Assembly: GCA_019009955.1 (NCBI GenBank)
Contig: CM032231.1
Span: 109,277,501 to 109,341,500, forward strand
From: Riptortus pedestris
Taxonomy: Eukaryota; Arthropoda; Insecta; Hemiptera; Alydidae
DNA length: 64,000 nucleotides
Reading direction: 5' to 3'
Of this stretch, positions 32,930-42,814 are shown piece by piece. Both the position numbers and the translations under genes were made by a program. The notes under the pieces are model-generated. The model was not told the DNA's origin. It did not search any database and saw only the letters and a list, made by a program, of their open reading frames with translations. How positions within the stretch are numbered: the stretch's first letter is position 1; the number at the start of each line of letters is the position of its first letter.

Positions 32930-34566
32930 ATGATTCTCTCAAATGTCCAGCGATCCAACCTAGGAAATGATGAAAATGACGTCCGTTCAAAACAATTTAT
33001 TTGTAATTTGATCTTAGTCGAACTCTATATTTAAACTTTTTATGTAGAACTAAATATCAAGTTCGTTAACGGCTGAAATCGGGGGTTTGAGGGAGGAATT
33101 TCGAAAAATTATATTATCTCCGTTATTCTGCTTCGGATAAGAGAAAGTAATTTTTTATACATGTTGTAATGTACGTTCATTCACTATGTTGATTTTTATC
33201 GGAGATATATGCATTTTCAGTTTTCGGCCTTCAGTAACCCCCCCCCACACCTACTCATGCCATATTAACAATAAGCTGTTGTATTATTAAACTCTTTATC
33301 TGAAGCCTAAATACCAAATATTGTTATCGTTGAACATTTACTTTTTGAGATAATTGCAAATACGTAACACACATGGGAAATAAATACCAAATATTATTTT
33401 GAATTTGTAAATTTCTATCTCGAATCCAGACAACATTATCTTAGTCTGTATTCATGGTAATATATGCCTGCTACAGTACATTACATCCTTATTTATTCTT
33501 CAATTTTTATGGCACGGGTCTCGAATAAAAAACATTTATTTCGGTGCAAACTTTATTGCAATTGCCCTACATGTTTCGTGGCTTATTTGGTTGGCTTATT
33601 ATATCGTCGCAATGTTTGTTTGGTCGTTACCAAAATCGGTATTTAAACATCTTATGTAAAAATAAAGATCAAATTCGTCATCGGCTAAAATCGGAAAAGT
33701 GGGAAGGGGACTTTGAAAATTTAAAACATCTCCGTTATTATAAGTCGGATTGACAAATTTTTGTAGAATCAATTTTATTGCAAATTGAATACATTTCTTC
33801 CATATCTTGAATATTAACTGAGGTGTTTAGCATTTTTTTAGTTTTCAGCCTTCAGCAAGCCCCCACTACTAATCATGTTACATAAACAATACTCTGTTAC
33901 AGCTCTTTGTTCGAAGCTCAAATACCAAACATTGTATTCAAGAGATCTTTATTATACGAGATGCATGCAAATACGTTCTGTTGATCACCCCCCTCCCTCC
34001 ATGTCTCTAGTTATTGGATTACTAAAATAATTTTGTCCTCCTACCTTGTACTAATCCAAACAACGTGAAGCGGTCGCAATTTTTGTTTGATCGTTACCAA
34101 ACTCAATATTTAAAATCATTATGTAAAACTAAAGATCAAGTTCGTTAACTTCTGAAATCGGACCATTGGGAGTGGGGATTAGAAGGGGAATTCCGAAAAT
34201 TCGAAATATTTGTTAAGTCGGATCGAAAAATTGTATAGAACCAATCTTATTGAAAATTTGTTTTTGTTCTTTTCTTGAATATTAACAGGAATATTCAGCA
34301 TTCCAACTCATGTCATACTAAGAATAAATTTCTATATCGTGCTCCACTTTAATCTGAGTAAAATAAATAGGAAATATAGTTTTCATTGAGCATTTGCTGT
34401 GTCTGATATAAACATTTATTTTTGATAAAACCTCAACAATTACGATTCTACTTTTTAAACTCCAACCGCTTCTACTAATAGATTGTGAGATAAGATGACC
34501 AGTTTGTTATTCCAACATGTGGGAGTTTTGCTAATTTTACGCAGCCCCTGCCTGAAGGACTTTTCG
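32930..34566 (+). mobile_element. RC2 element, long multi-module form
   Basis: Enters after the palindrome (AAATGTCCAGCGATCCAACC, GACGTCCGTTCAAAAC). No TA tract at the usual site. The body then repeats the module about four times (AGTTCGTTAACGGCTG at 33060, 33670, 34140; CCCCCACTACTAATCATG at 33860). It ends with TTTACGCAGCCCCTGCC, TGAAGGACTTTT at about 34566. The multiple modules suggest nested insertions or internal duplication. Confidence 0.6.
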
Positions 34567-34970
34567 AAACATAGAACGGTGAAGGGATAATAATTTGTGT
34601 GTAACGATTTCTTTTTCAGCAATCTATTAATACTTATAACAGAGAATATATATTATTTTAGTTTTGAAATATAACATTTGACTTGAGCGTGGAGTTATGT
34701 TGGTAGAAGTGAGGAGGGGATGGCTGCGGTGTCATTGTACTAGGCTAGACAAGGTGAACCCTGAAGCGTAGAATTGGCAACACTGCATTCTCTAGCCGTC
34801 AATTGCACTCAACCACTTACAGCACATTCTACAAATGCACAAGAGTCGAGATTTTGGTTAAATATATGTTAATTATATTTAAACACATCACAGGACGATT
34901 CGATCTTCATTGTATCTTGACGACTTACTGATAGCTGAAGGCGTATGTTGAACAGATGGTTTCAATGGGA
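34567..34970. other. Unassigned spacer
   Basis: Less AT-biased than its flanks (34690-34830). No frame, inverted repeat or known family found. Confidence 0.4.
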
Positions 34971-35335
34971 GATTTTTACATGATTTACCTTAAGAGAGGT
35001 TACAAATTGAGATTCAACCCGTGAAACGATTTTCCAAAAATGACCTCAAATGTCCGTCAACCATACCCAGAAGATAACAAAAACGAGGTCCATTCAAAAT
35101 AAGAGTAAGAGCTCAGTAAAAGCCCTGTCGGTTGCGATTTTTGTTTGATCGTTACCAAACTCGATATGTAAACGTATTTAAAATTAAAGTTCGTTGTAAG
35201 GGGCGGGGGATCGAAAATTCAAGACATCTCTGTTAATAAAACTCTGAATGAAAAATCGTATGTGACCAATCATGTTTTCTTTCTTAATTAACCAAGAGTT
35301 TCATAACGTTCTTTATTAATCTAAATTAATATTAA
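34971..35335 (+). mobile_element. RC2 element, diverged left part
   Basis: TGATTTACCTTAAGAGAGG is a mutated palindrome. CAAATGTCCGTCAACCATAC, ACGAGGTCCATTCAAAAT and GGTTGCGATTTTTGTTTGAT follow, with the TA tract lost (AAGAGTAAGAGCTCAG in its place). It ends where the next RC2 left end begins. Confidence 0.6.
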
Positions 35336-35338
35336 CAG

Positions 35339-35895
35339 AGTTTTAGCAGATTTCCCTTAAGGGAAATCAACTATTGACGTTGTACTCCTGACGCGATTTG
35401 AGAAAAATTTCTTCAAATGTCCATTGATCCTACCAAGTAGATGACGAAAATGAGGGTAGATGACGTTCAAAATTTTATATATATACATTTTTCTCTAGCG
35501 GTCACAATTTTGGTTAAATCTTTACCAAACTCGGCGTTTAATCGTTTTATGTAGAAGAAAGATCAAAATCGTTAAAAGCCGAGATTCGGCCAGTGGGAGG
35601 GGGGGGGGTTAACGGGGAGGAATCACGAAAATTCTTAATAACTCCATTATTATGCGTCGGGCCGGAAAATGATATAAAACCAATCTTATTGCAAATTAAA
35701 TGCACTATAAATATTGTTATATTCATTTAATCCCTATCTTGAATATTACCCGGGATATTTGCATTTTTCAGCCTTCAGTAAACCCCCACTACTACTCATG
35801 TTACATAAACAATACTCGGTTATGTAATAAACCACAATATTGGAAGCTTAAATGCCACACATTGTTTTCAAGATACCTTTATTATACGAGATACC
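35339..35895 (+). mobile_element. RC2 element, 3' part replaced by Penelope-like fragment
   Basis: Left end TTTTAGCAGATTTCCCTTAA, GGGAAATCAACTATTG with palindrome intact. Then GTTGTACTCCTGACGCG, a short TA run (35478-35485), CTAGCGGTCACAATTTTG and the body to ATTATACGAGATACC at about 35895, where Penelope-like sequence starts. The right end is missing. Confidence 0.7.
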
Positions 35896-36060
35896 CTATT
35901 TTTGAGGCTGCATCGCTGGGGAGTACTATCATTGTGAGTACCTCGGCTGTCTGCCTGGAATTTTTGTTGTTCTGCAAATTGTCGATGGAAATGCGTCCAT
36001 CTTCGTCAGGCAATTAATTTAATTTAATTTGAATAGCTACTTCAATCATATTGTTTGAAT
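35896..36060 (-). mobile_element. Penelope-like 3' fragment, second copy
   Basis: Matches 5390-5565: TATTTTTGAGGCTGCATC, CTCGGCTGTCTGC, GTCGATGGAAATGCGTCCAT, CTTCGTCAGGCAA and GAATAGCTACTTCAAT. On the minus strand it carries the same CTGACGA-A-GATGGA/TCCATC-GA core (36009 downward). Two copies sharing only this region is what 5'-truncated insertions of one family would give. Confidence 0.7.
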
Positions 36061-36064
36061 TTTA

Positions 36065-36127
<63 letters not shown>

Positions 36128-36268
36128 CCATAAAAGGGGGGAGAGAGAGAATTTTGAACTGACTTTATTTTTCTGGGTAGGATCGATGGACATTTGAGGA
36201 ATTGTTTTGAAAATCGCATCATGAGTCAAACCTCAATAGCAGATTTCTCTCAAAGTAAATTTCATCAG
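36061..36268 (-). mobile_element. RC2 left-end fragment with TA tract
   Basis: TA tract 36071-36118, a short CACACAC/GAGAGAGA piece, then GGGTAGGATCGATGGACATT, CATCATGAGTCAAACCTCAA and a decayed end AGCAGATTTCTCTCAAAG. The other half is missing; the TA tract runs directly into the Penelope-like fragment. Confidence 0.65.
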
Positions 36269-36968
36269 TTACCAACGAACATTTATATCTGGATACCAAT
36301 TAGCAATGTCATTTGAAACCGTATTCCTTTATCCCTTCGAATTCTTCAAAACAGTTCCATTTGGGAACTACGTGGCTTTCTTGTACACCTATTTAAATTA
36401 ATATAAAAAATATTTGGTTAACAAATGATATAGAATAAATCTGTCCAATGTCTTGGATCAAAATACATGATTTAGTTCTTTACAAATTTTATTTATCTCT
36501 TATTGGTACGAAGAAATTTCCCAATTTTCCCCTCTCTGAATCTCCCCCTTGTCCTTAGTCAATTTTGATCAAAGGGGGAAGGTGCGCAAAGAGAAAACAT
36601 CCTACAGCAGTAAATAAACGAATTTTTGATGCGTGGTTAAGTAATTCTTATAATTATTTCCAATAAGCATCGCTAATAACAGGTTTAATTTTAAATATAA
36701 ATAAAATGATATTTCGAGTGGTAATGTTGACTACTTTTTCAAGCTATTGACTTCAATTCCCACCTGCGCAGCTTTTATGATAAATAAATATGTTATTCTC
36801 TTAGTGTTTTCTGTTTTCCAATTTGTTTGACACCGTGTCTTCAAAAGCTGTCAACTGATCATTTCGTCCCTTTCTGGTCGGCATTCCCTTATATTTATAC
36901 AACTTATTCTCGTACTCCAAAGACTCCAGTAACCTACGCCAGGTGCATATAAAATGAAATCCCATAAT
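36269..36968. other. Unassigned AT-rich spacer
   Basis: No open frame above 60 codons, no inverted repeats and no family match. Confidence 0.4.
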
Positions 36969-37560
36969 TTTAGCAGATTTCCGTTAAGGGATATCAACAA
37001 TTGAGGTTGTACTCATGACGAGATATTCAAAAAGTTTGGTCAAATGTCTATCGATCCTACCTGGTAGATGACGAAAATGAGGTCCGTTCAAAATTATGTG
37101 TGTGTATTTATATGTCTGTACCGCTCTAGCGGTCGCAATTATTTACATTATTTTTAACGATATTTAGTCGTTTTATGTAAAAAGGAAGATCAAGTTCGTT
37201 AATGGCTGGTATGATCATTATCAAACTCGTATTTGTATATATATATAATTTTGATTGGACATCATTTTCGAAATCTACTTGTTATGATCGAGGGCCTTTT
37301 TTCAAAAATCATGAAATGGCTGATTTCCCTTAGGGGGTGCTAAAAATTGCAGTCTGTTAATGGCTGAAATCGGACAAGAGGGAGGCGGAGGTTTAGAGGA
37401 GGAAAATTTTGAAAATTCGAATTATCTCTATTACTACACGTCGGATCGAAAAAAGGTTTAAAATCAATCTTATTGCAAATTAAATGTGCTATAAATATTG
37501 TTACATTTGTTTCCTATCTCAAATATTAATTGAAATTTGAGTGATTGAGATAAAAATTAT
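36969..37560 (+). mobile_element. RC2 element with an inverted RC2 fragment inside
   Basis: Plus-strand left end AGCAGATTTCCGTTAAGGG at 36973. Then GAGGTTGTACTCATGACGAG, AGGTCCGTTCAAAATTATGT and CTAGCGGTCGCAATTATT, to about 37220. A minus-strand left-end piece lies at about 37240-37345 (GATTGGACATCATTTTCGAA, TGGCTGATTTCCCTTAGGG, GGTGCTAAAA). Plus-strand body resumes at about 37352 (GTCTGTTAATGGCTGAAATC). Hence nested, oppositely oriented RC2 copies. Confidence 0.65.
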
Positions 37561-37785
37561 TCTGATTCATTACAAATTACAGTGGTAGATATAATTAGTT
37601 TATATGTTATATTCTGATATGTTCTAGTTATTGTTTTTCTTTCCGGTGTTTGGGAGACGTGTTTGTTCACATTCCGGACACATTCCGTGGGGAGGTTTCT
37701 TATTATCGCTTCTAATAATTCTCTTAATACTCACGGTGGTGTTTTGTTGCCAGTACGTTGATTTATCTATTGATATATATATATG
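37561..37785. other. RC2-like pre-terminal sequence, degraded
   Basis: TTTCTTATTATCGCTTCTAA and CACGGTGGTGTTTTGTTGCC match the RC2 segment before the right end, but the terminus itself is absent. Confidence 0.45.
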
Positions 37786-38078
37786 AAGACCGTCACATAA
37801 GGGCTACATAAAACTAAGTCGGTTTTCCACTTGCTAGTACAACACATCTCCACTCTCCACACATTCTCCATTTCTAAATAAAAATCGGAAGTGGGGGTTT
37901 ACTGAAGATAACTAAAAACAAGAAATTATGATTGAACCCGTGTACTATTTGAGTTACCAAAAACGTAGAACTAATGTAGAGCATCAAAATTTAACCAGAT
38001 TGGTTCTAGAAAATTTTTAGTTCCTACATTACCAACAAAATGTGCAACCACTACGCAACTGACGAGTTTATAAGTGTA

Positions 38079-38120
<42 letters not shown>

Positions 38121-38211
38121 GAATGGAAATCTTTTGGGTTGGATCGTTGGACATTTGAGGAAATTTTGTGAACCTCAATAGCTGATTTTCCTCAAAGGAA
38201 GTCTGCAAGAA
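37786..38211 (-). mobile_element. RC2 element, diverged
   Basis: Right end AGACCGTCACATAAGGGCTA with hairpin lost. TA tract 38089-38117. Left end TTGGGTTGGATCGTTGGACA, AACCTCAATAGCTGATTTTC, CTCAAAGGAAGTCTGC. The palindrome has several changes, suggesting an old copy. Confidence 0.65.
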
Positions 38212-38480
38212 CCAAATAAGCAAAAGGCAGCAATCAAAAGCAATAAGTAGGGAATAAATTGGCGGAAGAGGGCAATGACACGATGGCAGAAGAACCAGGA
38301 AGCGAATCGAGGAGCATGCCAGACTAATAGGACAGAGTTACGCTCTGTGAGTTTGGGGCCCCGTAAAGGGGGATCGCTAGGTCTATACTATCGATGTCAT
38401 CTATCGATACCGATCGATACAAAGGGAAATATCGATAAGGAAAAATATTCATTAATATATTCCTGCATTATTGAAAAAAT
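38212..38480. other. Unassigned spacer
   Basis: A 109-codon plus frame at 38275-38604 begins here but runs into RC2 sequence after 38483, so is not a natural gene. ATCGATAC-type short repeats occur at 38385-38425. Confidence 0.4.
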
Positions 38481-39000
38481 AAAAGTCCGTTACGCAGGGG
38501 CAGCGTTAACTAAGCAGATTTTCCTCGTGAAGTTTAATAATAGTAAAACCTACATACTCCTAACACAACACCGTGAATATTTAGTGAAAAAATACAAACG
38601 GTAATAAGTAATCTTTCCCCTGCCGGACTGGAAGCGTCTCAAATGTAAACAAACAGGTCTTGCAAACGTATTACAGGAAAGAAAAACAAAAAGTGAAACA
38701 TATCAGAATATAACATATTAGTTTTATTGAAAACGATGTACTATATTTAGTACTGTGATTAATAATGATTCAGAATAATTTTTATCCTTATCAATCAAAT
38801 TTTAGTAGTCCAAAAATTTAAGACGGAGATGTATCTCGTATAATAATGGTCTTTGGAAATCAATATTTAGTGTTTAAGTTACGAATGATGTGGTTTATTC
38901 TGTAAAAGAGTATTGTTCATGTGAAACGTGTAGAAGTGGGGGTTCTCTGAAATCGCGTTATGAGTACGACCTCAATAGCTGATTTCAACCATCTGACCAT
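38481..39000 (-). mobile_element. RC2 element, TA tract lost
   Basis: Right end GTCCGTTACGCAGGGGCAGC, AAGCAGATTTTCCTCGTG at 38511-38529. Body to about 38945. Left end CGCGTTATGAGTACGACCTC, AATAGCTGATTTCAACC, where the palindrome's second half is replaced by the snapback sequence below. Confidence 0.65.
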
Positions 39001-39052
39001 CTCAGTCCCCCATTTTTAGCTGATTGAAATCAGCTAAAAATGGGGGACTGAG
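39001..39052. repeat. Perfect 25-bp inverted repeat with 2-nt loop
   Basis: Arm 39001-39025 (CTCAGTCCCCCATTTTTAGC...) is exactly complementary to 39028-39052, leaving only GA as a loop. It sits immediately beside an RC2 left end, and its inner AGCTGATT/AATCAGCT is similar to that end. A snapback of this quality is expected to extrude or be unstable during replication. Confidence 0.85.
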
Positions 39053-39106
39053 AAAATCTAACGATCCTCCCAAAAAATACTAAAGTAAATTGAGCATTGA
39101 AATATC

Positions 39107-39596
39107 AGACCGTCGCGCTGGTGCTGCGTAAACTAAGCAGATTTCCCAAGTGCTGGCATAATATACATGCTTGTAATCTCATCTCACCATGTATTAGTAG
39201 AAGGGGGGGGGAGAGGTTACTGAAGGCAGAAAACAAGAAAGTATAACTAGCTTAATGCTTAAATTACCAAAAAATACAAATACCAACAATTGTAGAAAAT
39301 CAAAAAGTTTAACAATATTGATTCTAAACACTTTTTTTGATCCGACGCATAACAACGGAGATATTTTGAATTTTCTAATTTCCCCCTTTCTAAACAACCT
39401 TTATTCCCAGCCCGATGTAGCCAAGAACAAATATGATCTTTAGTATTGACTGAAAAGGCTTAATATCGAGTATGGTTATACATTAAATAAACATTTCAGA
39501 GTATGTTCTGTAGTATCTCCCGCGCTTTCTCAGTTCACTAACCGGCCTCACGGCCTGGCAGGATTACCAAGGCCTTAAGGGAAATCTGCTAAAAAA
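39107..39596 (-). mobile_element. RC2 element, short
   Basis: Right end AGACCGTCGCGCTGGTGCTG, AAGCAGATTTCCCAAGTG at 39137-39154. Body ATTTTTTTGATCCGACGCATAAC-like to 39485. The TA tract and most of the left part are replaced by unrelated GC-rich sequence (CGGCCTCACGGCCTGGC at 39543-39559). It closes on CCTTAAGGGAAATCTGCTA at 39574-39592. Confidence 0.7.
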
Positions 39597-40213
39597 TTAA
39601 TTGAAAGCTTTAGAAAAGCTGTTTACTAGAATATTTTTTTTTTGGTTTATAGAAGTCTCATGAGCGTCCCATTCGTTCACTTTCTGTAATTCTTATATTT
39701 CACTTATCAAAAACCTATCAACGAATTGAAACAGTTCCCTTTGGTGTTACACACATTATTATTCATAATCAAGACTTGCCAAGTTGTGTCTGACTCAGCT
39801 TACCAGGTTGCGTTAAAGTAGCTCTAGTTTTGGACTTCCAAAATTGTATACGAAGTAAAACTATTCCTTGATGTATGTGGAATAAGGAAGCTTACTGATA
39901 AGTTATGAAGCTGTTAACGAGCAAAACTGTTAAAGCATAATGGATTCACCATGTGTTCTATCAAAGACCTTCACTGGTGTTCCCTGATCTACTGATTACT
40001 TGAACATTTAAATAAACTATTACTCCAGCATTTCACGCGTCTTCTTCAGGAGGTCCCGGAGTTTATGTTTCAGTTGCTCGGAACTGATAAAGATATTGAT
40101 GATACAAGGTCAATACTGTTTACTGCTTGTCATTACATTACTGTTTGTCAAACTGCTTAATTCTTTCTATACATAAGGGCATTTTTTCAAAAGCCTATAA
40201 CGACGACAGAATG
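39597..40213. other. Unassigned spacer
   Basis: No open frame of note, repeats or RNA gene recognised. Confidence 0.4.
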
Positions 40214-40652
40214 AAAAGTCCGTCACGCAGGGGCTGCGTAAACGAAGCAGATATCCCACGTGAAGGTATACAATAGAGAAATCTCCATACGAGAGCCGAA
40301 CAGTTACGGAAACGGTCGAACTAACTTTTGGAGAGAAACTCACTCGTCTGTTATCCACCCACGTTTAATAAAAATGCAAATATCTCGGTTAATATTCAAG
40401 ATAGAGAATAAATGTATAGAACAATATTTATAGTAAATTTAATTTGCAAGAAGATTGGTTCTATACGATTGTTTGATCCGGCGTATGGTAATGGAGATAT
40501 TTCGAATTTTCAAAAATCCCCCCCTCTAACCCCCCCCCCCCACTGTTCTGATTTCAGCCATTAACGAACTCGATCTGTCTTTGTACATGAAACGTTTAAA
40601 TATCGAGTTTGGTAACAATCAAACAAAAATTGCGACAGCTAGAGCGTTAACA

Positions 40653-40745
<93 letters not shown>

Positions 40746-40863
40746 AACGGACCTCATTTTCGTCATCTCCTGGATAGGATCGATGGACATTTGAAGAAAT
40801 TTTTCGAAAATCGCATCATGAGTTCGACCTCAATAGCTGATTTCCTTTAAGGAAAATCTGCTG
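40214..40863 (-). mobile_element. RC2 element with compound (AC)n(TA)n tract
   Basis: Right end GTCCGTCACGCAGGGGCTGC, ACGAAGCAGATATCCCACGTG at 40243-40262. Complete body. (AC)n at 40657-40684, then (TA)n 40686-40742. Left end GAACGGACCTCATTTTCGTC, GACCTCAATAGCTGATTTCC, TTTAAGGAAAATCTGCTGA. The palindrome has two changes. The 89-codon plus frame here reads repeat only. Confidence 0.85.
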
Positions 40864-41011
40864 ATATTAATTGAATGACCCACGTAATTTAAGGGGGTGG
40901 GGCAAATGAACATTGCTGGATTGGAAAAACAAAGCTACCGAAATTGAGGGTTTACTTCAAAAAAACGTTCTCAATGATTTTAAAATTCGTATGAGTGAGT
41001 GAAATTTAAAA
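40864..41011. other. Short unassigned spacer
   Basis: Nothing recognised. Confidence 0.4.
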
Positions 41012-41562
41012 AAGTCCGTCACGCAGGGGCTGCGTAAACTAAGCAGATTTCCCACGTGGTTTTGCAATAGAGAAATCTGCCTAATAACTACTGTAGTAGT
41101 AAGAAACCTCTTAACCTAAAACATTATTTAGGGCGTAGTAACCCAGTAGTTTCTAGCCCCAAAAAACAGTTAACCTAACCTCTAAACCTATTCACGAGGG
41201 ACGAATAGTTATGGAAACGGCCACCAGAGCTCTCGGCGGAAAGTCCGAACATAGCCTACTGGCAACCACACGCAGAATACAAATGCAAATATCTCGGTTA
41301 ATATTCAAGATACAGAAAAAATGTATAGAACAATATTTATAGTATATTTAATTTGCAATAAGATTTATTTTATACAACTTTTCGATCCGACGCATAATAA
41401 CAGAGATATTTTGAATTTTCAAAAATTCCCCCCTCTAAACCCCCCCTCCCACTAGTCCGATTTCAGCCATTAACGAACTTGATCTTCCTTTTTACATTAA
41501 ACTATTAAATTCCGAGTTTGGTAACGATCAAACAAAAATTGCGACCGCTAGAGCGTTAACAG

Positions 41563-41626
<64 letters not shown>

Positions 41627-41746
41627 GAACGGACCTCATTTTTGTCATCTCCTGGATAGGATCGATGGACATTTGAAGAAACTTTTCGAAACTCGCGTCA
41701 TGAGTACGACCTCAATAGCTGATTTCCCTTAAGGGAAATCTGCTAA
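41012..41746 (-). mobile_element. RC2 element, complete
   Basis: Right end GTCCGTCACGCAGGGGCTGC, AAGCAGATTTCCCACGTG at 41042-41059. The body includes AACATTATTTAGGGCGTAGT shared with the plus copy at 22308-23067. TA tract 41569-41622. Left end GAACGGACCTCATTTTTGTC, CTCCTGGATAGGATCGATGG; perfect palindrome GATTTCCCTTAAGGGAAATC at 41721-41740, then TGCTA. A young-looking copy. Confidence 0.9.
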
Positions 41747-41747
41747 A

Positions 41748-42703
41748 ACCGTCACACATGTGCGTAAACTAGGAGATTTTTCATGTGTTGGTATGACACA
41801 GTATTGATCTATTCTCACCATAAATGTTCTATAAATAAGTAAAAACGAGATGGGTAGAAGTTAGGGTTTACTTTAGGTTGAGAACAAATAACTCGCTCAA
41901 TATTTGAGTTACAAATAAATATACACAATTGTAGAGCATTGGAAGTTCAACAGAACTGATTCTTTATAATATTTCGATACAACTCATAATAACAGAGATA
42001 TTTTGAATTTTCAAATTCCCCCTCCAAGCCTCACTTATTCCTTGCCAGATTTCAGCCTTTAATAGTAGTTAAAGAATTGAACGTATTAAAAAAGTAGTCA
42101 ATTTTGGATGAAAATATTAAATTTCGCGTATTGTATAGATCAAATTAACGTTCTCGAGTGAAGAACTTATATTCTTAATTATTATTATTATTATTTATTA
42201 ATGTCCACTTTTTGCAACTCAGGCTAATCGGGACGGGTTATCTACAGGTTACCACCCTTTTCTAGCCAGGGTGGGATTTTAGGATGTTATTTAATGAATT
42301 TCGTCACTAAATAATTTCCTTTGCCCAGGCAAGAATCGAACTCGCCACTCTAGGTTATATTCTTAATTGATGACGTCAAGTAGCAATGCATTTATATGTC
42401 TCACTCAGTAAATGTTCCTTGAATATTTGGTAGTGAAGCTGTAAATAAACTGCTTCGTGATATAACAGCTCAAAATTGCACGAGTATTTATACAATTTTA
42501 CATTTATACATTGTTTTTTCAAATACAATTTTTCAATAGGAATTATGGAGATATGGCAAATTTTCGAAATTCTCCACCTCTAAACTCTCCTGTGATTGCC
42601 ATCAGCCACTAACGTACTTGATCTTTAGTTTTACTCAAAATGTCTAAATATGAAGTTTGGTAACAATCTAGCACCGAGACCGCTAGAACGGTAAAAGACA
42701 CAC

Positions 42704-42765
<62 letters not shown>

Positions 42766-42780
42766 ATATATATATATAAA
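41748..42780 (-). mobile_element. RC2 element abutting the previous one, carrying a SINE
   Basis: Right end CCGTCACACATGTGCGTAAA, ACTAGGAGATTTTTCATGTG starts within three bases of the preceding copy's left end, same orientation. The body passes the SINE (42176-42356) to GACCGCTAGAACGGTAAAAG. A TA tract (42710-42753) is followed by GTGTGTGTG. The left end beyond it is missing. Confidence 0.65.
42176..42356 (-). mobile_element. SINE within RC2
   Basis: Plus-strand TTATTAATGTCCACTTTTTG, CAACTCAGGCTAATCGGGAC, GGGTTATCTACAGGTTACCA and AGAATCGAACTCGCCACTCT give tail, body and B box in reverse order. The tRNA-like 5' part past the B box is missing. Tail TTATTATTATTATTT. Confidence 0.75.
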
Positions 42781-42814
42781 CCATATCTATAAAAGTGTAT
42801 ATATATGACATCTA

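Noticed and set aside
33240..33247. C- and G-runs (for example 4698-4707, 29495-29505, 35600-35609, 40540-40551) as possible quadruplex sites
   Set aside because: They are single homopolymer runs within the RC2 body, not four spaced G-tracts.
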